A program made the translations under genes and the position numbers. DNA of 64,000 nucleotides from Perkinsus olseni (lineage: Eukaryota > Perkinsozoa > Perkinsida), in the NCBI GenBank assembly GCA_013115125.1, contig JABANN010000014.1:1-64000 (forward strand). Reading direction: 5' to 3'. The notes below the pieces were generated by a model, which saw only the letters and a list, made by a program, of their open reading frames with translations, was not told where the DNA came from and searched no databases. Below are positions 22,234 through 33,578 of this stretch, in pieces (position 1 is the stretch's first letter; the number at the start of each line of letters is the position of its first letter).

Positions 22234-25200
22234 CTAGCTCGAGGCAGCTGATGAACTTCGATCGCTCTCTGAAACAAGCAACGGCGATCCCCCACTTAGA
22301 CGGTGGCTTCCAAGCCGACCTCGACCTCGAGGAATGGGTATGAAGTCTTCTGTAGGCCCCGGGATGAAGTCCATAGACTCGGCATCCGAATCGCTGACAG
22401 TGCTAGACAGATGAGAGCCAGACAAGCATCCATCAATGCCGCTCCCAGAGGGGCTGCTAGAGTCACTACTGCAGCTGAGGGCCTCCTGCTGGTCGCGTGG
22501 TGACTGGGTACACTGCGAACGCTTGAACAGGGAGGAAGACAGGCTACTCGCACGCGATGGCACTGGCAGGAACAGGGAGGTCTGGCTTCCCATTGAGACC
22601 CACTCAGCAGGATTCGATCTCAAAGACGGCACTGTATTGCTGCCTGCAGTCCCTACACGTGAGGATATTGTCACGACCGGCACCCTATGGAAGCCGTCGA
22701 CAACATCTCTGACGTAAATTCGGCACGGGTCTTGGCTGATCGGTTTCGGTCGCTTCCGCATCACTTTGCCCTCGCCCCACCAGTAAGCGTAGAGACGACG
22801 GAAAACAGAGATCGTCGAACCGATGAGCCGAGGCAGGCTTATACCCCATGCGATGACATCGATGGCTGCAAGCGCCAATTGACTCGCTGCGTCTTCGCCG
22901 GGAGGGGACTGGTTGTTACTCGGATGGGCGATCCAGTAGCTGTAGGCGACGATAGGGGTGATGTTGAGTATTGTTCCGAAGACGACCATCCACGACCGCA
23001 CCTCCATACGCCTCGCTTGGGTCTCGGTCGTGGCCGGGTCATTCGGATAAGCGCCGGGTGTACCCCAGGGAAGGATATCGCTTTGACAGATCGCGTAGAG
23101 ACCGGATCCTAGTACTAGTGTTGTTGGCAAAAGGCAGAACCAATGGAACCAGCATAGAAAGAAGATGAAGATATCATCCAAGCTAGCTGATAACAACGGT
23201 GTTATGACGTAAGGGGCGACGACTATACACCAGGCGACCAGATTAACCCTTGGCTCGTACAGTACCACACGGACCATAAAAAAGGCGATAGAGAGTACCC
23301 ATAGGAAGCCAACGATCACCGAGACGAACATGTAGGCGTACTGTATGCCTTTAGACAGGCCTCGACATCCGATGGACAGCTGCACGAGGATGGTGAATAG
23401 TGCCGTTAAGAGGATGGCAAGGGGTATTCGAGCCCATGGTACGCTGATAGACAATGGTGCAACTATGATACTAGTGAGAATGGTGACACAGAAGATACTC
23501 ATGATACATGTGGCCAACCTCGGAATGATGATGAGGGGGAAGGACAGGACACCGCGCCATGACCATGAGAAGCGTCTAAGGCCAGTGTGAAGGTTAATCA
23601 GAGACATGAAGAAAGTGGTGGATGAGCGTCTCGTCATCTCAATCAGATCGCTGAAGGCAAACTCTTCGGCTGAGCCCGAAACAAACTTCTCGCTCAAGCG
23701 CGATCCTTGAGTTCGGACCCCTGTTAACATGTCAACTCGGTAACCAGGCGCCGCGGCAAGAGAGAGCACCCGGTCGTCGAAGACATACGCGTTGCATCGA
23801 AACGGACCATAAACCCCTCTGTTGCCAGTTTTCGTGAGGGAGACGAAATACTGATCCGTCTGGACCCGGTCTAGCCTCAGGGCGCACATCGCCACATTGA
23901 CTCTGGTCGAGTTCCCACCCAGAGCAGACTCGGAGTTGCCATCTAAGAGATCGTCGATTCGCCGTTGCATGAGGAAGCCTGCCAACGCTGGGTTCAAAGT
24001 CATCAGGTGAGGGGCCGGCGCGATAGGGATTTGGTGGTCGCTGTCTGAGATGGTATCACCGGACACGATAGCCACATCATCAAGACCGAGGACGTCGCTG
24101 AAGCGGAGGAGGGCCGAAGGGATGGGACAAATGCCACAGTCAAGGAATACGATCTGGAGCTCTTCAGAGTCGCTGACGGTTACAAAATGGCGGGCTATGC
24201 CCTCGAGCGCCCAAAGATGGCACTCGGGCCGACGGCTTATAGTGGGACCTGACACACAGAGAATTCGAAAGTGTTTGGTTACACGTGGTGACACGACTCA
24301 CTTGCTGAGCTGATGCCCGCGAACTCCTTCACGCATGTCATTATCTGCAACGGCGGGAAGGAGTTCCCTCCAAGTTGAACCACCGTCTCAAATATATGCA
24401 TGTACACTGCTTGGCCATGGTCCACCGTCAATGACCCCAGTGCTCTTGCCTCTCGATCCTCAACGAACAGCCTCTTGCAGCGGTCCATGGCAGCACCGTC
24501 CTTCCAGAGAGCATCCACGTTGTAGTACAGGCCCATGTGCTGGAGGTCCGAGAGCAGACTCCGAGGCCCTTCGGGAGCGCCAATGCTGAACTCTCTTCGA
24601 CCATCAATAACAGCGCACACAACGAAGTCGTTCCACACGAAGTTGCCTCGGTCGCAACAGTCCTTTATGCACTCCATGAGAGAGAAAAGTGTCGAGGTGA
24701 AGCCGGTGATGTTCGAACCCTGGATGTAGCTCGCTATCGTTATCGTGATCATAATCTTTACCTTCTGTTCCGGGCTCGACACAAACCTCAGTCGGAAGCT
24801 GCCGTCCTCGACCTTACCGTGGAAGAACCTTCGATAGAAGTCTGTGTCGAACATGTTGGCGATGGGTCGCGGGAAGGAAACCCCAAGCTCCCTGTAGTCC
24901 ACGTTGTAGTGACGGACAAGCTCCTCAGAACGGATGGTGACTGGGGTGTACCGCAAGAATACAAGAGGGTTCTCGGGAGGGCCTCCGTCGAAGTCGATGT
25001 CGATATAGGAGCGGTAATCCGGTAAAGTCGGATGGACCGCTGGATGCACACCGTATGATGGACCATCCGGAGAGGGGGACACAGAGGAGGGTGCTTCACT
25101 CAGTATCCGGTCCCTACTCTGGGGCTCGGCTTCTGGAGCGGCCATTGGGGAAATACTACAACAATGAGAAAGTGCGATGCTGTAGTGGTAGGGAGGAGCG

Positions 25201-25265
25201 AGCTGGCCAGTGGATGCGAGACACGGCAAGCTCGAGGATGAGAGAGGGCGAACACAAGACGACAA
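22234..25265 (-). CDS. Chitin-synthase-like membrane protein, paralogue 1
   Basis: Two exons, complement of 24302-25265 and 22234-24248, joined by a 53-base GT-AG intron. Met codons at 25265 or 25145 could start it; the latter (MAAPEAEPQSRD) is more natural. Chitin synthase (GT2) landmarks occur in order: LRYTPVTI, VVCAVIDGRREF (VADGR motif), LQHMGLYYN, MHIFETVVQLGG, LQIMTCVKE (LFCLKEKN region), CHLWALEGIARHF, IVFLDCGICP (LLDVGTKP region), FDDRVLS (EDR region), then about seven membrane segments with SDILPWGTPG matching the conserved WGTKG. The Q-R-R-R-W signature is reduced to EMTRRS. The C-terminal 120 residues are Ser-rich and cytosolic. It is the most conserved of the trio but is likely impaired for catalysis. 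Confidence 0.8.
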
Positions 25266-25298
25266 GTGAGTGAATCGGGTGTTGAACCAAAGTAAAAG

Positions 25299-28131
25299 TT
25301 ACTGAATTCTACTCATAACGATACGATCGTAGACTGGTGATTCTTGCCTCTTCCTCGGGCATGGTACAAAGACCGGGTTCTGGACTACTATCTTCTCATC
25401 ACTGTCCTCGTTTTCCGGATATGAAAAATCGTCTTGAGCAGAGTCGGGCATGGCGGCACCGTCCACAGTAGCCGTGATCTCTGCCGCCCGTCGACCTCCC
25501 ACCACACCAAGGATACTTTTCGAGTAACGCTGCATCGGCTGTGATAAGAGTACACCTGTTGTGCTTATCAGTATTATACCCCTCTCAGATTCATAAAAAG
25601 AGTAAAGGCCTCGATAAAATGAAGGAATGCTACTGGAGGACGGACTACCTGTTGTCTCAGAAAAGTCAGAGAGCCACTTTGGGACTGCATTTCTTCGAGA
25701 ACTCCAAGAGTCGTACACTCGTCGTATTGCGAATACCGTAACTCCCAAGAATCGCACTGAAGTGCGTAGGAGCGCATCAGCCAGAAAAACCCACACGATC
25801 ACCTGCGTGATCGGTGTCAACTTGAGTCTCTCCGCGTCGTCAACCTCATCATCGTCCAAGTCTGTTAACAAGGCCAAGGGATGGCCGGGGTCAATACAGA
25901 TGACGTACAGCAGGATGGGCAGGAGGTTCACGGCGCTGATGAAGGCCACCAACCACGAGCGTCCCTCCATCCGCATCGCCAGAGTCTCCGCCGTCCGAAG
26001 GTCAACAGGATTCGGGCCCGGAGTACCCCACGGTAAGACGTCACACATGCTCACACCATAGATGGTCGAGCCGAGGACTGAGGTGGTTGGGTAAAGGAAG
26101 GCCCATTGCAGGATGCATAGCGGCAAGACCTTGAAGGTAAGGCGGGAGTCGGCGAAAAGGAGGATACACCAGGCATACGAGAAGACCATAGCGAAGACGG
26201 CTCCCAGTGATAGATAGTACTTGGCGTAGATGAGGCAATATACTAGCTTAACCCACCCTAGGCCCCAGAGGATTCCCAGGAAAAGCGAACTTGATTGGAA
26301 TACCAACAGAACCGGTGGCGTGAGGTCGCCAACTCCCACACAGAGCTGGAACATGACTATCGAGTAGAGCAGCAGCGCACAGGCCAGCGGCACCTGTTCT
26401 TCCGCAGCGAAGAGCTCGGCTCCCAATAGAATGACAAAGCACATTCCCACCAGTGCAAGTAGAGAGACACAGACATCGATAAGTCGATAGACAAGCATTA
26501 GGGCACGCAGAGGAGAGGACCATGAGAAGTGGACCCTCTCCCATGCCGCATACAACCTTCGTGTTGCTTGGAAGATGGAGGATACATCCAGGCTCGAGGA
26601 TTCTATCAGTTTCTTATAGGAAAAGTCCCTGACATTCCGAAGCACGGAGTCCTTGCGCAATGGAGGGCAAACAACCGTGGCATTAGGGAGGAGCTCAGAT
26701 CTCCATCCGTCGACCACAGAGCTGAGCATCGTCCCACCATCGCTGACGTACATGTTGACAGCCAAAAGCCCTACTTGGGAGCTGTTACCTGCCTTAGTAA
26801 GGACAGTGAAATATTTCTCAGGGTCCACGGCGTCGAGACGGAAACCGCATAGGGAACCTTCCATCATTGATAGGGAGCCCCCTAGGCCGGTCTCCATGGT
26901 CGCGTCGGACACAGCACGCAAACGCTGGCGAAATAACCATGCGCAAAAGGCAGGGTTCCGCAGCATAGCAGAGGCTGTAGGATACTCGAGGAGCTGCAGG
27001 CTCTCTGGCGCGCATGTGTCGGCCGAGACGACACCGACTTTCGGCTTGCTTAGTCGGGCCAACATGACACTAAGGCAGTCCGCGGCTGGACACATGCCGC
27101 AGTCCATCGCGATGATAGGCAAACCACCCTCGTCTGACGAACGTGATGGCATGGACATGTTACTCAAGTGCCGGGCGACACCCATGATGGCCCATAGATG
27201 ACAGGACAATCGCGACGTGACCAGAGTACCTGCAAAGGGAAAACCTATACGAGAGGCAGACTCACTCTACCGCCGGCTCACCTGCCGAGCCCTTGTCCGG
27301 AGACTCCTTCACACAGAGTGCGAGGCGGACTGGCGGGAAATGGCCCCCTTGCATCGTTATGGTAGCTTCATAAAGATGCATACGAACAGGACGACCTCCA
27401 TCCACCGTCAGTGATCCCTCGTAGTACGCTAGACGGTCATCTGGTGTAACCCTGCTCGCCCTCTCCATCTCCCCATCCCTCTCCCAAAGCTGGGCAGGTC
27501 GGTGATACACGCCCATCCTCTCCAGTTCGCCCAGCACCGACGTCGAGCCGTTCTTCTCAAGGCTCTCGAACTCCTCTCGGCCATTCACTACCACGCACAG
27601 GACAACTCTATCCCACTTAGCTTGGCCCGAGTCTTCCAAGGTCGCCAAGTTTTCCATCACCGCCCGCAGCGTAGCGTTGAAGCCTTCCGCCGTGGAGCCC
27701 TGCATACCGCTTCCGACCGAAACAACAATTAGGAGGTCCACCTTATCGTGTGGACCATCCACGAACTTCATACGGAAAAGCGGTATTCTAGAGGCCTTCT
27801 CACTGAAGTAGGTCGAGTAGTAGTCAGAATGGAAGAGCTCCTCGATGCCTCTGGTGTCCAAGTAGAAGTTCTCATTATCGATGTTATAATGTAAAATGAG
27901 CTCCTCTTCACTTATCGTTATCGGCGTGTACCGGACCACTCGACTGTAGCTCAGGATGGGTGGCCGTAAATCGACGTAGGACCGAAATTGCGGGTTGCCA
28001 ACATCGATTCGGGGATGGCGAACCCCCCGCAAACGGCCACTCTCCTCTATCCCGCAGGACTGGCTCCTTAACATTTGGCTGAGGGTTAGTAAAAACTGAG
28101 ACGGTAATGATGGTGAGAGCGAGGCGAACAA
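25299..28131 (-). CDS. Chitin-synthase-like membrane protein, paralogue 2
   Basis: Complement of 27282-28131 joined to 25299-27229, with the intron in the same place as in paralogue 1 (after ...GSAG). Start at 28131 or at the internal Met at 28074. Shared landmarks are RYTPVTISEEEL, VVLCVVVNGREEF, LERMGVY, ALCVKESPD, CHLWAIMGVARHL, AMDCGMCPAAD, then a TM-rich half with CDVLPWGTPG and RMEGRSW. The region equivalent to EDR reads VSDGGTMLSS, and the region equivalent to QRRRW reads IESSSLDVSS, so both signatures are absent. The D of the first motif is replaced by N (VNGR). It is predicted to be a membrane pseudoenzyme. The gene lies 34 bases from paralogue 1, head to tail. Confidence 0.8.
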
Positions 28132-28369
28132 GGGAGGAAGTGGTGTGTGGAAAGTGTATTAGTGAGATAGATGGTAATTAGGGAAAGAGGACAGCAGCAG
28201 CAGGGCGTGTGACTGAGTGTGAGCAGCAGATGGCATGCAAACCACGCAGGACTTGGCTGAAGTTATGAAACAACGGTAACAATAACGGTAATGATATAAT
28301 AGTTCAACAACATGAGCACAACAACAGGGACAATAACAGTACACGAAGAAGAACGGGAGGAAAGGGCAC
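28132..28369. other. Short spacer between paralogues 2 and 3
   Basis: Purine- and AC-rich intergenic DNA holding the 5' UTR of paralogue 2 and the 3' end of paralogue 3. No gene is supported; the minus-strand open frame here is hydrophobic low complexity. Confidence 0.4.
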
Positions 28370-31106
28370 TCACAACGGAGGGAACATATCCTTATGTCGA
28401 GCAGGAGAAGGCACGAAGAAATCATCATCATACTCATCATCCTCATCACCGCCCGGAAGGTACGACACGTCGTAGCCGCTATCATCATCAGGAGAAGAAT
28501 AACTGGACTCTGGCGAGTCGGCGGCTTCAATGCCACTAGAGCCCAGCACCTTCTCAGGATCCTTGCTCTTGACCACGTCAAGGTCCATAACAACATCGTA
28601 CTGACTGATGCCCGACATCTCGGGTAGAGAGGGTTTGCCACCCTCTACAACAGACCGTGTGGCGCTGCCGAAGGTCCGAAGGGCTCTGGTGGAGGCAAAG
28701 GCCAGGATACCAATGGTGCGAGGAATGACCACTACGCCGAAGAGGTAACCAGTGAGTCCGAAAAAGACGTACTCATTGGCTGTACTAACATGCTTGAGGG
28801 TGCCCTTCTGTGTAGCTTGCCCCAATATCAGTGTGAACACAACGATGGGGAGGAGGTTGGCCGCCAGCCAGGCAGCGGTAAGCCAGGACCTGGTCTCCAT
28901 ACGACGGGCTTGAGTGTCAGCAGTCCGAGCGGCTAAGGGATCGGGACCAGCTGTGCCCCAGGGTAAGATATCGGCCATACAGACACTGTAGACCGCGGAG
29001 CCTACAACACTAGAGGCAGGGAGCATTAGGAACCATTGTACAACGCACAGAGGCAGCAACCATAGGACTTCAATGTCGCCCAGGAGGACCATCGCAGCGA
29101 AAGGGGACGTGCATACAGCGATGAAACCGGCCGATTCCAGTGGATGATAGCCATGAGCCAAGACGCACGAGAGGCGGTAGAATCCCAAAAACCATAAGAC
29201 GCCAAGAAGCAAGCATAGTATTCTACAAAACAGGACCACCCCTCGGGACAGAGTGTAACTGCCGCACAGGAGTTGGGACATGACGATCGATGCTATGAGG
29301 ATAACACAGGCGAACGGGAGTTGCAGATAGTCGTTGAAGTTGCTCAGACCTATGATCATGATAAAATCCAGTGCGACAAACGAGAATATGTCCGCGAAAA
29401 AGCTGCCAAAACGGTATATGGCGAGGAGTAGAGAGTTGCCGTAACCGGTACAAGTCGGGTCACTTCGAGCCAGCAGTTGCCGAATGCTCGCAGCCATAAT
29501 GAACGGAGACCAAGTGTCAAACCGAGAGTTCTGTATGAAGTCACGGAAAGTGAAAGAGCGAGCATTCTGTTCGAGCACTTCCTTTTTCATAGCCTTAGGA
29601 TTGTCCTTGGCACCGGGGAGCAAGACAACCGTACAGGACCCGTGGGCAGAGCTGGCCAGCATACTACCATCGTTCAATAAGATATTGGCCAGCAGCGGGT
29701 TCATACAGTCATTATTACCGGCCAAAGTGAGCTGTGTGAAGTAAGTGTCAGCATCCACTCTGTCTAGCCGGAATGCGCACATCGCACAGTTGACGTTACT
29801 CAGATTCCCACCTAGGCCGCTGTCCATAGCACCGTCAGTAGCGATACGGATCTTCTGGCGAAGTAGCCAGGAGGCAAGGCTCGGGTTGGACAGAAGAGTC
29901 CGTATGCTCGGAACACATGGTATTTGGTTACTGGCTGTGACTATAGTGTTGCCACCCACTATGGCTACTTTATCGCCCTGCAGCTTCTGATACATGAGTG
30001 AGAGGCAGTTGTCATCGGGACATACACCACAGTCTAGCAGGGCGACCTTAATGTCATTTCTAGAGGAAGTGACATTAGCAAAGTGCCGAGCAACACCTTC
30101 AATAGCCCAGAGATGGCAGGCCATCCGAGACGTGACGATTGGATCTAACACCAGCGTAGAAAGTGAAAATAACTTCATTCCACCACGCCCGACACTCCAG
30201 GAAGCGATCCAATAGAGAATTTTCCACATTTCCCACGTTAGACGCATTATACCAACCAACTTTCCCGCGCATCTCCTCCCCAATACTACCTGCTGAGCTC
30301 TGATCCGGATACTCCTTGACGCACAACGCCAACTGCAGCGGTGGGAACTCGTTGCCCTTCATTTGTATAGTACTTTCGTACAGGTGGACGAACACTTCCT
30401 TCCCTTTATCGACAGTCAGTCGGCCTTGCTTTAACGCCTCTCTATCCTCTGGGTATATTCTAGCTGCCCTGTCCAACTCCCCACCGGGCTTCCACAGCTC
30501 CTCAGCATTCATGTAGACGCCCATGCGTTGCAGCTCACTCAGAAAGGAGGCCTCATAGTCCTCCTTGGCCATCTCGAACTCGTTGCGGCCATCGACCACA
30601 ACGCAGACAACGACTTGGTCCCAGGCGATGAGACCGGAATCACACATCCTCTTCACGTTCCTCATAACACATATGAGTGTTGAGAGGAAACCATTGGGCG
30701 TGGCTCCCTGTATGCCACGGCCTACTGCTATTGCTATGGTAAACTTTACCGTTTGAGCCACGGACTCGACAAATCGCATGTGGAAGGGCCTAAGAGAGCT
30801 CCAACCACCAAAGAAGTCCCAATAGAAGTCGGTATCAAACATGTCCTGTATTCCGCGCAGGTCGATGCCCAGCTCAGCATACTCGACGTTACAGTGCCGC
30901 ACAAGCTCCTCATCTCGGATGGTGACTGGGGTGTAGCGGACGAAGTGACGATTGAGACGCTTCTTGGGGCAGAAGTCTATGTAGGAACGGTAGTTAGGGT
31001 TATAGGGGTTTATAAAGGGATGAGTGCATGATACTTCACTCAAGGAATGATGGGTAGTAGTAGCAGTAGTAGTCTCGGGGAGGCTGTCACCACGACGGAG
31101 ACGCAT
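28370..31106 (-). CDS. Chitin-synthase-like membrane protein, paralogue 3
   Basis: Complement of 30290-31106 joined to 28370-30144; the 145-base intron sits at the same position as in its two neighbours. The open frame continues up to 31226 through a Val-rich low-complexity segment; ATG 31106 (MRLRRGDSL) is preferred because the paralogues lack that segment. Landmarks are FVRYTPVTIRDEEL, VVVCVVVDGRNEF, LQRMGVYMN, LALCVKEYPD, CHLWAIEGVARHF, LLDCGVCPDDN, ADILPWGTAG and RMETRSW. EDR is replaced by NDGSMLASS and QRRRW by IQNSRFDTW. The tail is very acidic (GGDEDDEYDDDFFVPS). Membrane topology resembles chitin synthase, but catalytic residues of the second half are gone. Confidence 0.8.
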
Positions 31107-31878
31107 ACATAATACCGTACTCTTTGAGAGACGACGACGGCAAAACGAGACAACTGAAACGACCATGCCAACTGTTACTAATACCACCACTACCACTCCT
31201 ATTCTCCCCACTACTACTACCGCCACCAGACCCCCTAACGGGTTTTCATGGAGACTAATCCACTCACTTGCCTGTCTCGGGAGTTACGTACCCTATGTTG
31301 GGAAAAACGTGTGGTGGAGAAGCTCCGGCGGCTCTATTCGCGCCTGAAGGATACAACGGACCCCTTCGAGAGGGTAAAAGGGCTCAGCATCTTGAGACCA
31401 AATGAGACGCACAGGTCAGTGACGCGGCGTCACCGAATCTTGGAAAATGGCATTCGTGAATCGATTTGTCAGCGGAGCGATGCAAATGCAAGCTCGCTGA
31501 TAAGCGTTGTTGACAGTCGCTAGTGTAGGCTTCTAGTACTTCCATCGTTACCATAAAGACCCGAAATAGTAAAGCTGGAATCTAGACTCCATTACGCGAG
31601 AAAACCATATTATTTGGATGTCCCAAAACGCGAATTTGATAATCACTAAGAACAATCAAGAGCCGACGGTCGTCAGCCAAACTCGCACTCATGAAAGGGA
31701 AGGATTAGGGGTTGGGCAACGGGTTCCGATCACGTACCGCGATCTCGAGTGGGAGCTGATCTCCTGTTCTTCAGTTATATTTCACCAACCCTTAGTGATG
31801 TCAACAGGTAGCACTATTCAGCAACCGGTAGCATGTCGTTCAACAGTATTTGTCTGATCAGAAGTATCCGCCGCCCAG
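31107..31878. other. Divergent intergenic region
   Basis: About 770 bases between the chitin-synthase-like gene (-) and the small Tim gene (+). It includes a CTACCACTACTAC-type low-complexity tract around 31165-31230 and a copy of the recurring 10-base motif AGCGGAGCGA at 31471-31480. No gene is supported. Confidence 0.4.
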
Positions 31879-32168
31879 ATGGCCATCGCTGAGATGCGTG
31901 GTCTCGCTGACACCTTCTCTCGTTTGACTGAGGCTTGCTACAAGAAGTGTATTCCCAATGTTAAGGAGGGCCAACTCAACGTGGGAGAGATGAGCTGCAC
32001 TGACAGGTACTCAATCACAATAAGGGAGCGACTGAACTCTATGCTCATATTCTTCCCAGGTGTGTATCGAAGTACTTGGATGTGCATACTTTGGTTGGCA
32101 CTGAGCTCAACAACATTACCCAAGAGGCCCAGCAAGCTCAGCAGGCGCAGCAGGCCGGCCAACAGTGA
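31879..32168 (+). CDS. TIM10: Small Tim chaperone, Tim10-like
   Basis: Exons 31879-32006 and 32060-32168 encode about 79 residues. The twin CX3C signature is clear: CYKKC and, across the splice, CTDRC. The intervening KEGQLNVGEM and the tail KYLDVHTLVGTELNNI fit the Tim9/Tim10 fold. Small Tims form hexameric chaperones in the mitochondrial intermembrane space that escort carrier proteins to the inner membrane. The spacing and the C-terminal Ala/Gln-rich tail favour Tim10, but Tim8, 9 and 13 are close relatives. Start ATG 31879 gives MAIAEMRGLADTFSRLTEAC with no presequence, as expected for this family. Confidence 0.85.
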
Positions 32169-32345
32169 AGCTATTAACTGATTCCCGAGGGCGGCCGCCT
32201 TCGAAATACCAGTACTACTGTTTCATTGCTCCGCTACTGCAGGCAAGGCGTTGAGTTACTCAGTCTAGGGGAATGGCCGGGTCGGAAGGACGGATTCGAG
32301 GATAACGATAACGGCCATATTCAACAGTTGCCAACTCGCTGTGTT

Positions 32346-33396
32346 ATGACTGAGGTTGTTGGGATAGAAAAATCCACTACAACTAACGGCAGCAGCAGCT
32401 CGGAAGGATCACCAGAGCCGATGGTGTCCACTGCTCCAGCCAAGGGTGCTGGGTATTGGGAGCTTCAACCACCCCCTCTCTTCCGGTACTCAGCCTGTGT
32501 CCGAGATCAGTGCCCTCAGTCACTGCTGCGTACAGGTACTTTCCGCTACGACAGTTCAAGCTGGCCGCCGGTAGACAAGATGGACATCACCAGTACGTCC
32601 ATCGGCATAGCAACAAGTAACCCTCCCACCGCCTATCGGAGCGGCCGCTAGCTCGTCTTGGCAGTATATTCTTGGTCGGAGCAGCTCCTACTCACGTCAT
32701 GTTTACTGAGAACCCCGGAGTCAAAGTGAAGTCCGTGAAGTACAGGGAGGGTATGACAACTACACAAGGTAAGACTACTCAGTACGGCGATTTCAGGCAG
32801 ACCGTTTTCTGCTACGACAAATTTTCCGTGTCACTTGCCGACGAAAATGCACGGTCTGCAGACCAACAAATTGGGCTATGTACAGTGAGGTTTACTCAAG
32901 TTGCCAATTTATCATGCTTCAGTGACTGGCAAGAGGAAGCGCGGGGCTATATCCGTGAACCCTACCACAGTACTGGCCGATGTCACCATGGAGAACGGCA
33001 AAGTTTACCCACTATGTGCATGCATCAGAGGCAAGTCGTGTCACCAGCCGTCACCACTGTCCATTCCGAAGTGCAATATCGTCAGGTGATATAATAGAGA
33101 CCAATACACGCCTCTGTGGTGATGACGCTGCCAAGCTGATGAGCCCGGATTATTGTGAAACCGAAGGCTTCGTCGCCATCCTCCTAGTCAAGCTCACTCG
33201 ATTGAACGACGGCAGGTAGTAGCAGATGGGCAATCCCCCCGCATCCCTCCCTAACCCTGTTGTTCTTCTCAGTCAAGGACTCATAACGGAATCTGAGTAC
33301 CTTGAGAAGTTCCCCAACGCTAGAGGGCCCGTTCGGTCTCGGTATCGCACCACTATCCCGGACGCTCTGCCCTCAGAGGATGATGATGATGATTGA
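32346..33396 (+). CDS. ABITRAM: Abitram (FAM206A/Simiate) homologue
   Basis: Exon 1 from ATG 32346 (MTEVVGIEKSTTTNG...) ends ...APAK and splices to VPSVTAAYRYFPLRQFK, then DGHHQYVHRHSN, the family's HSNR box. FLVGAAPTHV (VGLAPSHP box) and KVKSVKYREG follow. The most diagnostic exon reads VTGKRKRGAISVNPTT and YPLCACIRGK (VSGKxKKG...SCVRGK), then CETEGFVAILL (TEGYIAIVLPK). The last exon (QGLITESEYLEKF) ends in five Asp before TGA 33394-33396. Animal Abitram is an actin-binding nuclear-speckle protein; function in protists is unknown. Two introns, around 32620-32650 and 32875-32922, do not resolve cleanly as GT-AG. Confidence 0.72.
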
Positions 33397-33578
33397 TTAC
33401 CTCTACGTTTCTACCATTAAACTTAATTGAGTTACTCAGTACTCGGGGCTAGACACCACTGGAAGAAACCATGCATCATCATGCTACTGTGAATACAGTA
33501 ACACGGCCGTGCAATTGCAGGGAAGTCCACGATTAACACAGAAACTATCACAACAGTAGTGATGATAATGGCTCTACG

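Noticed and set aside
17636-31106. A single glycan-biosynthesis gene cluster (GT47, EEP, chitin-synthase-like trio)
   Set aside because: The EEP protein has no evident link to glycans, and eukaryotic gene neighbours are usually unrelated; same-strand order alone is weak evidence.
31107-31226. Val-rich N-terminal transmembrane extension of chitin-synthase-like paralogue 3
   Set aside because: Low-complexity GTT/GTG codons, and absent from both paralogues; more likely untranslated or chance open frame.
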